DNA of 41,613 nt, taken from Candidatus Staskawiczbacteria bacterium (GTDB taxonomy: Bacteria; Patescibacteriota; Minisyncoccia; Minisyncoccales; Staskawiczbacteraceae). Under the pieces are notes generated by a model. The model was not told the origin of the DNA. It saw only the letters and a program-made list of their open reading frames with translations, and searched no databases. How positions within the stretch are numbered: the stretch's first letter is position 1; every line of letters begins with the position of its first letter. Positions 10,591-19,559 of the stretch are shown one piece after another. A program made the translations under genes and the position numbers. The stretch spans positions 1 to 41,613 of the forward strand of contig CAIYRH010000010.1 in assembly GCA_903928565.1 (NCBI GenBank). The letters are read 5' to 3'.

Positions 10591-12452
10591 CTATGAATTA
10601 TTTATTTAAAAGAACAACATTATCAAAAACAGTTTTCTTTATGGTTGCAGACATATTATCTGTGATGCTTTCAATTTGGTTTGCTTTTCTTTTACGGTTT
10701 GATTCGCATATACCTGCGCAATATTTCCCGTTTATGTTTAGAATGGTAATTTTGTCTATAATTTTTGTATTGCCTATTTTTTATTTTCAAAAACTTTACT
10801 CATTCTCGTGGTCATATGTTTCAGCAAATGAATTAATTTCATTATTTAAAGGCACCACAATTGCGTTTATCTTTTTGTCAGTTGCTATTTATATATCGCA
10901 TTATTTTCCACATTTTACTAATTTTCCTCGTTCGACGATTTTTATTAGTTATTTTTTGGTGTTTATTTTTTGTGGCGCTTCGAGATTTTCTAAAAGAATT
11001 TATCTAAGAATTACTGGGCAGAATAGAATGTTAGAAAAAGACAGAACATTAATTGTTGGTGCGGGTGATGCCGGAGAGCAAATTTTAAGAAGTATTATTT
11101 CTTCTAGCAAAAGCTATTATCACCCAGTGGGGTTTGTAGACGATAATCCTATAAAGCAGGGCGTTATGATACATGGAATAAAGGTTTTAGGAAAGGTTTC
11201 TAACATCTCTGATTTAGTTAGGTTACATCAAGTAAAACAACTCATAATAGCGCTTCCCTCTGCCAGCGGAAAAGAAATTAGAGAAGCCGTTGAATTAGGA
11301 AAAAAAGCCGGCTTGAGCAAAATTAAAATTGCGCCACCAATGTCTGAAATAATGGGCGGGCAAGTATCTTTTAGAAATCTTAAAGACGTAGAAGTAGAAG
11401 ATTTATTAGGTAGAGAGCAAGTGAGTTTAGACACAAATCAAATGGAAGGTTTTATAAAAGATAAGTTGGTTTTAATTACGGGAGCTGCCGGGTCAATTGG
11501 GTCTGAATTATCGCGACAAGTTGCAAAATTTAAGCCTGCCGTTATTTTATTGTTAGACCAAGATGAAACAGGAATTTTTAATATTGCAAAAGAGTTGGTG
11601 GAAAATTTCTCAAGTTTAAAAACAGAACGCATTGTAACAGACATTACTAACAAAGAAAAAATAAATAAAATTTTTAATAAGTTTAAACCAGAAATAGTTT
11701 TTCATGCTGCAGCTTATAAGCACGTTCCTTTGATGGAAGAAAATGCAACCGAGGCGATAAAAAATAATATTTTTGGTACAAAAAACTTGGTTGAGGCCGC
11801 CGTTGCAACGGGCGCGGAAAAGTTTATTTTTATTTCTACTGACAAGGCAATTAATTCAACATCTGTTATGGGCGCTACAAAGCGAGCAGGTGAAATGATT
11901 TGTCAGTTGTATAGTGCCGAAAACAAGACGAAATTAATTTCTGTTAGATTTGGAAACGTATTAAACAGCAGAGGAAGCGTAATACCCATTTTTAGAGAAC
12001 AAATTAAAAAAGGTGGGCCAGTAGAAGTTACACATCCTGACATGAAAAGATATTTTATGTTAACCTCAGAAGCTTGTTTGTTGGTTTTGCAAGCGGGTGC
12101 CATGGGTTTGGGCGGTGAGGTTTTTGTGCTAGACATGGGCCAACCAATTAAAATTTTAGATTTGGCAAAAGAAATGATTAGGTTGTCTGGGCTACAATTA
12201 GATAAAGATTTGGTGATAGTTTTTACAGGCGTGAGACCTGGCGAAAAACTTTTTGAAGAAATGCTTACCGTTGCAGAAGGAACCGTTGCCACTAAAAATA
12301 AGAAGATATTTATATCTAAACTTTCAAATGTAAATTTAGATACTTTAGAAAGGAAAATTGAAGAATTGGGCAATACAATTTCGGGAGTAGAAGACGAAGC
12401 AGCAATTAAATGTTTGAAGAAAATTGTCCCAACTTTTAGTACGCATAAATAA
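10587..12452 (+). CDS. CapD/WbpM/PglF-type membrane UDP-sugar 4,6-dehydratase
   Basis: N-terminal TM segments, LIVGAGDAGEQILR nucleotide-binding region, then LITGAAGSIGSELSRQ, HAAAYKHVPLMEENATEAIKNNIFGT, ISTDKAINSTSVMGATKRAGE. Confidence 0.9.
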   Translation: MTMNYLFKRTTLSKTVFFMVADILSVMLSIWFAFLLRFDSHIPAQYFPFMFRMVILSIIFVLPIFYFQKLYSFSWSYVSANELISLFKGTTIAFIFLSVAIYISHYFPHFTNFPRSTIFISYFLVFIFCGASRFSKRIYLRITGQNRMLEKDRTLIVGAGDAGEQILRSIISSSKSYYHPVGFVDDNPIKQGVMIHGIKVLGKVSNISDLVRLHQVKQLIIALPSASGKEIREAVELGKKAGLSKIKIAPPMSEIMGGQVSFRNLKDVEVEDLLGREQVSLDTNQMEGFIKDKLVLITGAAGSIGSELSRQVAKFKPAVILLLDQDETGIFNIAKELVENFSSLKTERIVTDITNKEKINKIFNKFKPEIVFHAAAYKHVPLMEENATEAIKNNIFGTKNLVEAAVATGAEKFIFISTDKAINSTSVMGATKRAGEMICQLYSAENKTKLISVRFGNVLNSRGSVIPIFREQIKKGGPVEVTHPDMKRYFMLTSEACLLVLQAGAMGLGGEVFVLDMGQPIKILDLAKEMIRLSGLQLDKDLVIVFTGVRPGEKLFEEMLTVAEGTVATKNKKIFISKLSNVNLDTLERKIEELGNTISGVEDEAAIKCLKKIVPTFSTHK

Positions 12453-12530
12453 AATTCTTTATTTGGGCAAGATAATTTTTACCAGTTTGGGTTTTTGTGA
12501 TAGAATAAGAAATTGACGTATTCAAGTGAT

Positions 12531-14204
12531 ATGACTAATTTAAAGCAATACAAAAAATTTATATTTCTGGCGGGGTTAGCCTTGTTTATATTTCTGGCGG
12601 TGGGTAATGTCCGGGCCGATAGCATGGGAGACACGGTTAATTTTAATGTAGACAAAAATTTTGATATAAACAGCAGAACGCAATTGCACGCAACTTTAAT
12701 TAAGGTTGGTGCAAAGTTATATTTTTATGTAGATAAAAACTGGTGGAACTCACAAACTCTTCTAAAACAAAGCCAAATTTCTTCAAGCCTAGACAACCTT
12801 TCAAGCGAATTTGATAATAATATTTATCCTAAATTAACAACAACTTTTGGTTCGGAATGGAACCCAGGCATAGATAGCAATTCTAAAATTACTATTTTGT
12901 TAGAGCCTATGAACAGTTCAGAAGGTGGTTATTTTAGAGAATCAGATGAATACGACAAACTCCAAATGCCCACTTCTAACGAGAGGGAAATGCTTTACCT
13001 CTCTGTGTCTAACGTTGATAATTCTAGCGCGAAAATAGTTTTGGGACATGAATTTATTCATTTAATAACTTTTAATCAGAAAAATAAAATTTATGGAGCA
13101 GAAGAAGACACGTGGTTAAATGAGGCCCGCGCCGATTATGCTTCAACAATTTTAGGCTACGACGACAATTACAATAGCAGTAATTTACAACAGAGAGTTG
13201 AAGATTTTATAAAAAACCCTTTAGATTCCATTACAGATTGGACCGGCACAAAATATGATTATGCCAGCGCAAATTTATTTACCCATTATTTGGTAGACCA
13301 CTATGGCATAAATATTTTATCAAGTTCTTTGAAGTCTAGGTTAGTGGGTGTAGACAGCATAAATCAGGCGCTTTCAGTTACAGGAGCTAAAGAAAATTTT
13401 GCACAAATTTTTACAAATTGGACAATTGCTTCTGTAATTAACGATTGTTCGCAAGATGCAAAATACTGTTATTTAAACCAAAATTTAAAAAGTTTTAAAA
13501 TAAACCCAACGCTTATATTCTTGCCTTTAAGTGGTGATAGCTCCTTATCTTCTACTAACATAACAAAAAATTGGGCAGGGAATTGGCAAAAAATTATTGG
13601 AGGCAATGGTAATTTAAAACTTGATTTTTCAAACAAGTCCGAGCTTGATTTTCAGTTGCCCTATATAATTTATGACGAAAACAACGGATACTCTGTAAAT
13701 TTTTTGACTTTCAGCAAAGATAAGAAGGGTGAAATTGTTGTTAAAAATTTTGGAACAAAATATGATGCTTTAATAATAATTCCATCTTTACAAGCTAACT
13801 TTCCTGTTATAGATGGAGCAGGAGTTAATTACCAATATAGTTTTACGGTTTCAATTACCGGGCAACCAATTGGCGAAGACCCAGTGTTAATGCAAAAACT
13901 ATTAGATCAAATTGATTCGTTGAAAAAACAAATTGCCGCCATTTTGGCACAAAGGCAAGGCACCTCGAATTGTCAAATAGCGGGCAACATTATTTATGGA
14001 GCCCAAAACAATGTTAGCGACGTAAAATGCTTGCAAACATTTTTAAAAAATAAGTTTTATTATTATGCTTCAATAACTGGTTATGTTGGGCCCCTAACTA
14101 AAGCCGGCGTAATTAAATTACAAAAAAATTATTCGTTACCAGCCACTGGTAATGTAGACAATCAAACTAAAACAGAAATAAACCAAATTTTAACTAATGG
14201 ATAA
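12531..14204 (+). CDS. Secreted zinc metalloprotease with C-terminal peptidoglycan-binding domain
   Basis: Signal peptide-like N-term, HEFIHLIT zinc motif with downstream EDTWLNEARADYAS, C-term CLQTFLKNKFYYYASITGYVGPLTKAGVIKLQKNYSLPATGNVDNQT. ORF can begin at 12513. Confidence 0.75.
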   Translation: MTNLKQYKKFIFLAGLALFIFLAVGNVRADSMGDTVNFNVDKNFDINSRTQLHATLIKVGAKLYFYVDKNWWNSQTLLKQSQISSSLDNLSSEFDNNIYPKLTTTFGSEWNPGIDSNSKITILLEPMNSSEGGYFRESDEYDKLQMPTSNEREMLYLSVSNVDNSSAKIVLGHEFIHLITFNQKNKIYGAEEDTWLNEARADYASTILGYDDNYNSSNLQQRVEDFIKNPLDSITDWTGTKYDYASANLFTHYLVDHYGINILSSSLKSRLVGVDSINQALSVTGAKENFAQIFTNWTIASVINDCSQDAKYCYLNQNLKSFKINPTLIFLPLSGDSSLSSTNITKNWAGNWQKIIGGNGNLKLDFSNKSELDFQLPYIIYDENNGYSVNFLTFSKDKKGEIVVKNFGTKYDALIIIPSLQANFPVIDGAGVNYQYSFTVSITGQPIGEDPVLMQKLLDQIDSLKKQIAAILAQRQGTSNCQIAGNIIYGAQNNVSDVKCLQTFLKNKFYYYASITGYVGPLTKAGVIKLQKNYSLPATGNVDNQTKTEINQILTNG

Positions 14205-15165
14205 AATTTTAGAAAAATTAAAACAAGAATTGCCTGGGGTAGAGGGCAATGTAGTGTTAAAAAATTATACCACTTATAAAATTGGCGGACCGGCCAAATA
14301 TTTTTTTGTTGTAAAAACAACCGAAGATTTAATAAAGGCAATTAAGGCGGTTAAGCAATTTAAATTGCCCTACTTTATATTAGGCGGAGGAAGCAATCTT
14401 TTAATTTCCGACAAAGGTTTTAAAGGAATAGTAATTAAAATAGACATTCTGGGCGTAGAACTTGCAGGCACTAAATTAATTGTTGGGGCAGGTGAAAAAT
14501 TGGCAAAATTATCTTATTGCGCAGCAGATGTCGGGCTTTCTGGTTTAGAATGGTCTACAGGAATACCGGGAGCTGCTATTGGAGGGTCAATTTATGGGCA
14601 CGCACAGGGGTTTGGCACTAAAATTTCTAGTGTTGTAGAAAGCGTTTGGGCGCTAGATTCACACAATTTAAAGCTAAAAAATTATACAAATAAAGAGTGC
14701 CAGTTTTCATTAAAAAACAGTATTTTTAAAAAAAATAAAAAATTAATCATAGTTTCTGCTGTTTTGAACTTTAAGAAAGATGACCCCGAAGAAATAAAAA
14801 AGAAAATTAAAGAATTTCTAGATTACAGAAGGCTTCACCATCCAATAAAATTCCCTTCGCCAGGTTCGACATTTGTTAACCCAGAGAAAAAAATTACTAA
14901 TAAAAAATTATTAGAAAAATATCCGGAGTTAAAAGATTTTAACGAAAAGGGAATTATTCCGGCAGGTTATTTAATTGCAAAATGTGGTTTAACTGGGAAA
15001 AAAATTGGCAATGCCCAAATTTCAGAAAAACATTCTAATTTTATAAGTAATGTTGGCGGGGCTAAAGCAAAAGACGTTTTAGCTTTGATTAAATTGGCGA
15101 AAGAAAAAGTAAAAAAGAATTTTGGTATTTTGCTTGAATTAGAGGTACAATTAGTGGGGATGTAA
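14197..15165 (+). CDS. murB: UDP-N-acetylenolpyruvoylglucosamine reductase
   Basis: NYTTYKIGGPAKYFF, FILGGGSNLLISDKGFKGIVIK, GIPGAAIGGSIYGHAQGFG, HPIKFPSPGSTFVNP, GNAQISEKHSNFISN. Confidence 0.92.
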   Translation: MDKILEKLKQELPGVEGNVVLKNYTTYKIGGPAKYFFVVKTTEDLIKAIKAVKQFKLPYFILGGGSNLLISDKGFKGIVIKIDILGVELAGTKLIVGAGEKLAKLSYCAADVGLSGLEWSTGIPGAAIGGSIYGHAQGFGTKISSVVESVWALDSHNLKLKNYTNKECQFSLKNSIFKKNKKLIIVSAVLNFKKDDPEEIKKKIKEFLDYRRLHHPIKFPSPGSTFVNPEKKITNKKLLEKYPELKDFNEKGIIPAGYLIAKCGLTGKKIGNAQISEKHSNFISNVGGAKAKDVLALIKLAKEKVKKNFGILLELEVQLVGM

Positions 15166-15196
15166 AAAACGCTCGGCAACAATCTTTTTTCCGATG

Positions 15197-15234
15197 CAGG
15201 TAACCCCCTTTGCCTCTACGGGCAAGTGGACCTG
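15197..15234. repeat. Intergenic nested inverted repeat
   Basis: caggt (15197-15201) ... acctg (15230-15234) enclosing ttgcc (15210-15214) / ggcaa (15221-15225). Confidence 0.5.
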
Positions 15235-15272
15235 GGTCTACAAATAGTTTATTGCCTTGCTTATAAAATAAC

Positions 15273-15629
15273 ATGATAGTAACTATTAAAACAAAAAATT
15301 TAGAGCAAAGTGAGGCCTTAAACACTTTTGTTGAAAAGAAATTTGAAACTATTCAAAAATTTGTAGACGATGACAAAATGTTAACAGAAGTATTTGTTGA
15401 AATAGAAAAAGAAACAAAACACCATAAAAAGGGCGATATTTTTTTGGTAAAGGCACAAGTAATTTTATTGGGAAAAAGTTTAATGGCCGAAGCTAATGGC
15501 GACGACTTATTTGTGGCAGTTGGAAAAGCTAAAGACGAATTAAAAAATGAAATTGAAAAGTATAAAATAAAGAAAATAGATAAAACACGTCGGCAAGCCA
15601 GAAAATCCCGAGGCAAAGACGAAGTTTAA
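15273..15629 (+). CDS. hpf: Ribosome hibernation promoting factor / RaiA family
   Basis: 118 aa: EALNTFVEKKFETIQKFVDDD, AQVILLGKSLMAEANGDDLFVAVGKAKDELKNEIEKYKIKK. Confidence 0.85.
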   Translation: MIVTIKTKNLEQSEALNTFVEKKFETIQKFVDDDKMLTEVFVEIEKETKHHKKGDIFLVKAQVILLGKSLMAEANGDDLFVAVGKAKDELKNEIEKYKIKKIDKTRRQARKSRGKDEV

Positions 15630-15634
15630 TATAA

Positions 15635-15670
15635 GAAAACCGCACTTCAACATGTTTAGTGCGGTTTTTT
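15635..15670 (+). terminator. Intrinsic terminator after hpf
   Basis: aaaaccgcact-tcaacatgttt-agtgcggtttttt. Confidence 0.85.
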
Positions 15671-15763
15671 GTTGACTTAAAATTAATTATGACTAATATA
15701 AAAAGAACAAAGGTGCGCCCTTTGACATTCTTTTTTCAACCATCCAACCGGAGGAAATGCATT

Positions 15764-16510
15764 ATGAGCACAATTGTTATGGACACTACAGAGAAGAAAA
15801 AAGTGGTGGGCATTTACGTCGCCCATGAAGACGACGCGATATTGGCCTTGGCGGGGATGATTCTTCACTATATAGCAATGGGTTACGAGGTGTACATAGT
15901 TGTGGTAACAGATTGCAGAAATTCACACAAGATAGTTTTAAACATTGAAACAAACCCCACGGTCTGGCAAGTTCGCGACACGCGAGCTGCAGAAATGATT
16001 AAGGCCATGGCTGTTTTGGGTGTTCATTCAGGCAATATTCACTTCCTCAATTGGGAAGACGGCCAAGGGAATGTTTGGGGAAAAGATAAATTGGCACTTA
16101 AACAGCTTCTGCAAATTACAAGGGCCAGAAAACCCGACATAGTATTCTTCCACCATGTAGATGCTCACATTGACCACCGGGCAGTGAACAAACTTGTGAT
16201 GAAGATGCTTGGTAAATTGAGGAAGCAACCCGAAGCCCACGAATTCTTCATTTGGACTGAAGAGCTAGCCCAGGCTAGTCACAACCATTCTCTCAAGGAC
16301 ATTCCAAAAGTGCCGGACGATGCTATTAAGATATTTCTCACTGCGGAAGAGATTGACCTTAAGAGAAGATCTCTTTTTGAGATGGCTAGCCAAGTGAGAC
16401 GTGTGCAACCATACCCTGGCTGGCAAATTCAAAAGCATCCAATTCTGGAGCAGTCTTTTATAAAACACTTTCTTCGCGGAGAAGAAACATTTGTGAAATG
16501 TAAACCCTGA
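15764..16510 (+). CDS. PIG-L/LmbE family deacetylase
   Basis: GIYVAHEDDAILALAGMILHYIAMGYEVYIVVVT, FFHHVDAHIDHRAVNKLV. Start at 15764 chosen because of a strong upstream ggagg (15750-15754); ORF extends to 15659. Confidence 0.85.
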   Translation: MSTIVMDTTEKKKVVGIYVAHEDDAILALAGMILHYIAMGYEVYIVVVTDCRNSHKIVLNIETNPTVWQVRDTRAAEMIKAMAVLGVHSGNIHFLNWEDGQGNVWGKDKLALKQLLQITRARKPDIVFFHHVDAHIDHRAVNKLVMKMLGKLRKQPEAHEFFIWTEELAQASHNHSLKDIPKVPDDAIKIFLTAEEIDLKRRSLFEMASQVRRVQPYPGWQIQKHPILEQSFIKHFLRGEETFVKCKP

Positions 16511-16543
16511 CGCTCTAATTTGTGGTAAAACGATTTTAGGCAT

Positions 16544-16577
16544 GCCCTGCGGTACAAACTGCAGGGTTCTTTTTTTA
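16544..16577 (+). terminator. Intrinsic terminator after PIG-L gene
   Basis: ccctgc-ggtacaaact-gcagggttcttttttt. Confidence 0.8.
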
Positions 16578-16622
16578 TAAAATGCATTGAATAAAAGGCA
16601 TTTTTCGTATAAAGTTATATAT

Positions 16623-19061
16623 ATGTCATTCTTATCTAAAATTTTTGGAGACCCCAACGAAAAGTTTATAAAAAGTCTTCAACCAATAATTGAAAAAATA
16701 AATTCTCTCGAAACGGAATTTTCTGCCATAAGTGCAGAAGCGCTAAAAAGCAAAACGACAGAATTTAAAGAGCGCCTGAAAAAGGGAGATTCTTTAGACG
16801 ACATTTTGCCCGAGGCTTTTGCGTTAGTTCGCGAAGCTGCCAAACGAACTTTAAACCAGCGCCATTTTGACGTGCAAATGATTGGTGGAATTGTTTTACA
16901 CCAAGGCAAAATTGCAGAAATGCGCACGGGTGAAGGTAAAACTTTGTCAGCTACTTTGCCCGCTTATTTAAATGCACTAGAAGGTAAGGGCGTGCACATT
17001 GTTACAGTTAATGACTATTTGGCAAAAAGAGATATGGTTTGGATGGGCCAAATTTTTGGCGCTTTAGGAATGACTACCGGTTGCATAGTAAATGAATCTG
17101 GCTATGTTTACGACGAAAATTATATAAACGAAGAAAAAGACGAAGAAAGAGATGCTACGGGAAATTTTAAAGTAATACAAAATTACTTAAAACCGGTTTC
17201 AAAAAAAGAGGCATATTCTGCAGATGTTACTTACGGAACCAACAACGAATTTGGTTTTGATTATTTGCGTGACAACATGGTTTATGAAACAAGCCAAGAA
17301 GCTCAACGCGGGCATAATTTTGTTATTGTTGACGAGGTAGACTCAATTTTAATTGATGAAGCCCGCGTGCCATTAATTATTTCTGGCGAAGCCGAAGAGG
17401 CAACAGATAAATATTATACTTTTGCAAAAGTTGTAACCGGTTTAGAAAAAGATACAGATTATGAACTTGATGAAAAAATGAAATCGGTTATTTTTACCGA
17501 ACAAGGTCAAAATAAAATTGTTAAAAATTTAGGTTTTGACCCTTGGCTAGACAATGACATAATTACAACCCATCAATTAGAGTCTGCATTAAAAGCCAAG
17601 GTGTTATTTTTAAAAGACCGCGATTACACCGTAAAAAATGGAGAAATTTTAATTATAGATGAATTTACCGGAAGAATTTTACCGGGCCGAAGATGGTCTG
17701 CCGGTTTGCACCAAGCTGTTGAGGCAAAAGAAGGCGTAACAGTTAGACCAGAATCAATAACAATGGCCACAATTACTTTCCAAAATTATTTTAGAATGTA
17801 CAAAAAATTGGCGGGCATGACTGGCACGGCCCTAACTTCTGCTGAAGAATTTGATAAAGTTTACAAATTGGAAGTTGTTGCCATCCCTTCGCATAAACCC
17901 ACAACAAGACAAGATTTTGCAGACAAAGTTTTCAAATCGGAAGCAGGAAAATTTACAGCAGTTATTAAAGAAATTGAAGAACTTCACAAAAAAGGTCAGC
18001 CAATTTTAGTTGGTACAAGATCTGTTGAAAGAAATGAATATTTGGGCAAATTATTAGAAGTGCGCGGAATTCCTCATAATATTTTAAATGCAAAAAATCA
18101 CGAAAGGGAAGGAGAAATTGTAGCTCAAGCAGGAAAAAGGGGCGCCGTAACAATTGCCACAAATATGGCGGGTCGAGGGGTTGACATCATACTTGGTGGC
18201 AACCCCGCAGACCCTGAGCAGAGTCGAAGGGTGTGCGAATTAGGCGGTTTGCACGTAATTGGAACCGAAAGGCATGACGCCAGAAGAATTGATAATCAGC
18301 TGCGCGGAAGATCTGGCAGGCAGGGCGACCCTGGTTCAACACAGTTTTTTGTTTCATTGGAAGATGACTTAATGAGAATTTTTGGTGGCGACAGAATAAA
18401 AAATTTAATGACAGCTTTAAAAATGCCCGAAGACGAACCAATTCAAGCTGGAATGATTTCGGGAGCAATTGAATCGGCGCAAGAAAAAATTGAAGGTTTT
18501 AATTTTGACGCCAGACATCATGTTTTGGAATATGACGATGTTTTAAACAAGCACAGAGAAATTATTTATAAGAAAAGAAAAGAATTTGTGTCCGCCCTAG
18601 GCGGATCCCCCGAAGGGGGAGAAATTCCATCTCTGAAAGAAAAAGTTTTAGAAATGTTTGCCAAGGCAAATTTATCTGAAGAAGATTATAATAAAAAAGA
18701 ATTAGAGTTGGGTGAAGAAAATATGCGTCAAATGGAAAAAGCTGTTTGTTTGCGAGTTTTAGATATGCTTTGGCAAGAACATTTATCTTACATGGACCAC
18801 ATTAGAGATTCAGTGCGGTTGCGAGCTTATGGTGGGCGCGACCCATTGGTGGAATATAAAAATGAAGGCCATAAAGCTTTTAGTGAATTACTTGCAACCA
18901 TTGATGCTAACATAGCCGAGAATATTATGAAGGCTGGCATTCAGAAGTCCGCGCCGGTTGCTCAGTCGCACGCTGTCGAGGTTGGAAAGAATAAGATTGG
19001 CCGAAATGACCCTTGTCCATGCGGCTCGGGGAAAAAATATAAACATTGCCACGGTAAATAA
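16623..19061 (+). CDS. secA: Protein translocase ATPase SecA
   Basis: MIGGIVLHQGKIAEMRTGEGKTL, VDEVDSILIDEARVPLIISG, GTERHDARRIDNQLRGRSGRQGDPGSTQFFVSLEDDLMRIFG, C-term SEC-C motif NDPCPCGSGKKYKHCHG. Confidence 0.97.
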   Translation: MSFLSKIFGDPNEKFIKSLQPIIEKINSLETEFSAISAEALKSKTTEFKERLKKGDSLDDILPEAFALVREAAKRTLNQRHFDVQMIGGIVLHQGKIAEMRTGEGKTLSATLPAYLNALEGKGVHIVTVNDYLAKRDMVWMGQIFGALGMTTGCIVNESGYVYDENYINEEKDEERDATGNFKVIQNYLKPVSKKEAYSADVTYGTNNEFGFDYLRDNMVYETSQEAQRGHNFVIVDEVDSILIDEARVPLIISGEAEEATDKYYTFAKVVTGLEKDTDYELDEKMKSVIFTEQGQNKIVKNLGFDPWLDNDIITTHQLESALKAKVLFLKDRDYTVKNGEILIIDEFTGRILPGRRWSAGLHQAVEAKEGVTVRPESITMATITFQNYFRMYKKLAGMTGTALTSAEEFDKVYKLEVVAIPSHKPTTRQDFADKVFKSEAGKFTAVIKEIEELHKKGQPILVGTRSVERNEYLGKLLEVRGIPHNILNAKNHEREGEIVAQAGKRGAVTIATNMAGRGVDIILGGNPADPEQSRRVCELGGLHVIGTERHDARRIDNQLRGRSGRQGDPGSTQFFVSLEDDLMRIFGGDRIKNLMTALKMPEDEPIQAGMISGAIESAQEKIEGFNFDARHHVLEYDDVLNKHREIIYKKRKEFVSALGGSPEGGEIPSLKEKVLEMFAKANLSEEDYNKKELELGEENMRQMEKAVCLRVLDMLWQEHLSYMDHIRDSVRLRAYGGRDPLVEYKNEGHKAFSELLATIDANIAENIMKAGIQKSAPVAQSHAVEVGKNKIGRNDPCPCGSGKKYKHCHGK
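18211..18232. repeat. Short palindromic element inside secA
   Basis: accctgagcagagtcgaagggt; resembles the CCCTGAGC...GTCGAAGGG-type short repeat. Confidence 0.5.
18591..18620. repeat. Two abutting hairpins inside secA
   Basis: tccgcc-cta-ggcgga immediately followed by tccccc-gaa-ggggga. Confidence 0.75.
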
Positions 19062-19088
19062 AAATAAAAAAATATTAAATAAAAAATT

Positions 19089-19559
19089 ATGAATGAACTT
19101 ACTCATCATGACGAAGAAGCAATAAAACCAGTTAGTGAAGCTGGCGATACTAAAGTTGGCGACAATACAGGCAGTGCCGAAGTAGAGAAGGCAAAATTAA
19201 AAGCTCGTATTGAAGCTGTCCGACAGCGACTAATGATGGATGGTGAACCTAGTTCTAGCTTCGACGCTTTACGTGAGGTTGAGGCTGGTGTAGATAGTGG
19301 CGCAGATCCTAAAATTGTTTTGGAAAGTATTAAAAAATTAGAAGGTGGGAGTTTTGAGGGAAACCCCGCTATTGTTAAAGACATGAGCAAAACCGTAGAA
19401 GTCGTAACCTTTGTTGAGAGAGTTAAAGAAATGGCAAAAGGCGGTAAAATTAGCGCAGAAAATTATGATACTGTTTTAGATATTCTTAACGAAGTCAAAA
19501 GGGGCGATACAACCGTTGTAGCTGCCGAAAAAAGAATAAAAGATTTAGGGGGAAATTAA
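19089..19559 (+). CDS. Hypothetical protein, charged, likely helical
   Basis: 156 aa ORF, stop overlaps start of next gene (taatga). Confidence 0.65.
   Translation: MNELTHHDEEAIKPVSEAGDTKVGDNTGSAEVEKAKLKARIEAVRQRLMMDGEPSSSFDALREVEAGVDSGADPKIVLESIKKLEGGSFEGNPAIVKDMSKTVEVVTFVERVKEMAKGGKISAENYDTVLDILNEVKRGDTTVVAAEKRIKDLGGN

Noticed and set aside
11903-12373. 156-aa antisense ORF within the CapD/PglF-like gene
   Set aside because: Fully antisense to a strongly supported CDS; low-complexity Ser/Lys-rich translation typical of spurious antisense ORFs.
15166-15272. Small ncRNA or pseudogene between murB and hpf
   Set aside because: A nested hairpin exists but no known RNA family or protein remnant could be supported; listed only as a repeat.
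16265-16657. 130-aa antisense ORF over the PIG-L 3' end
   Set aside because: Antisense to a supported CDS and crosses its terminator; no recognisable domain.
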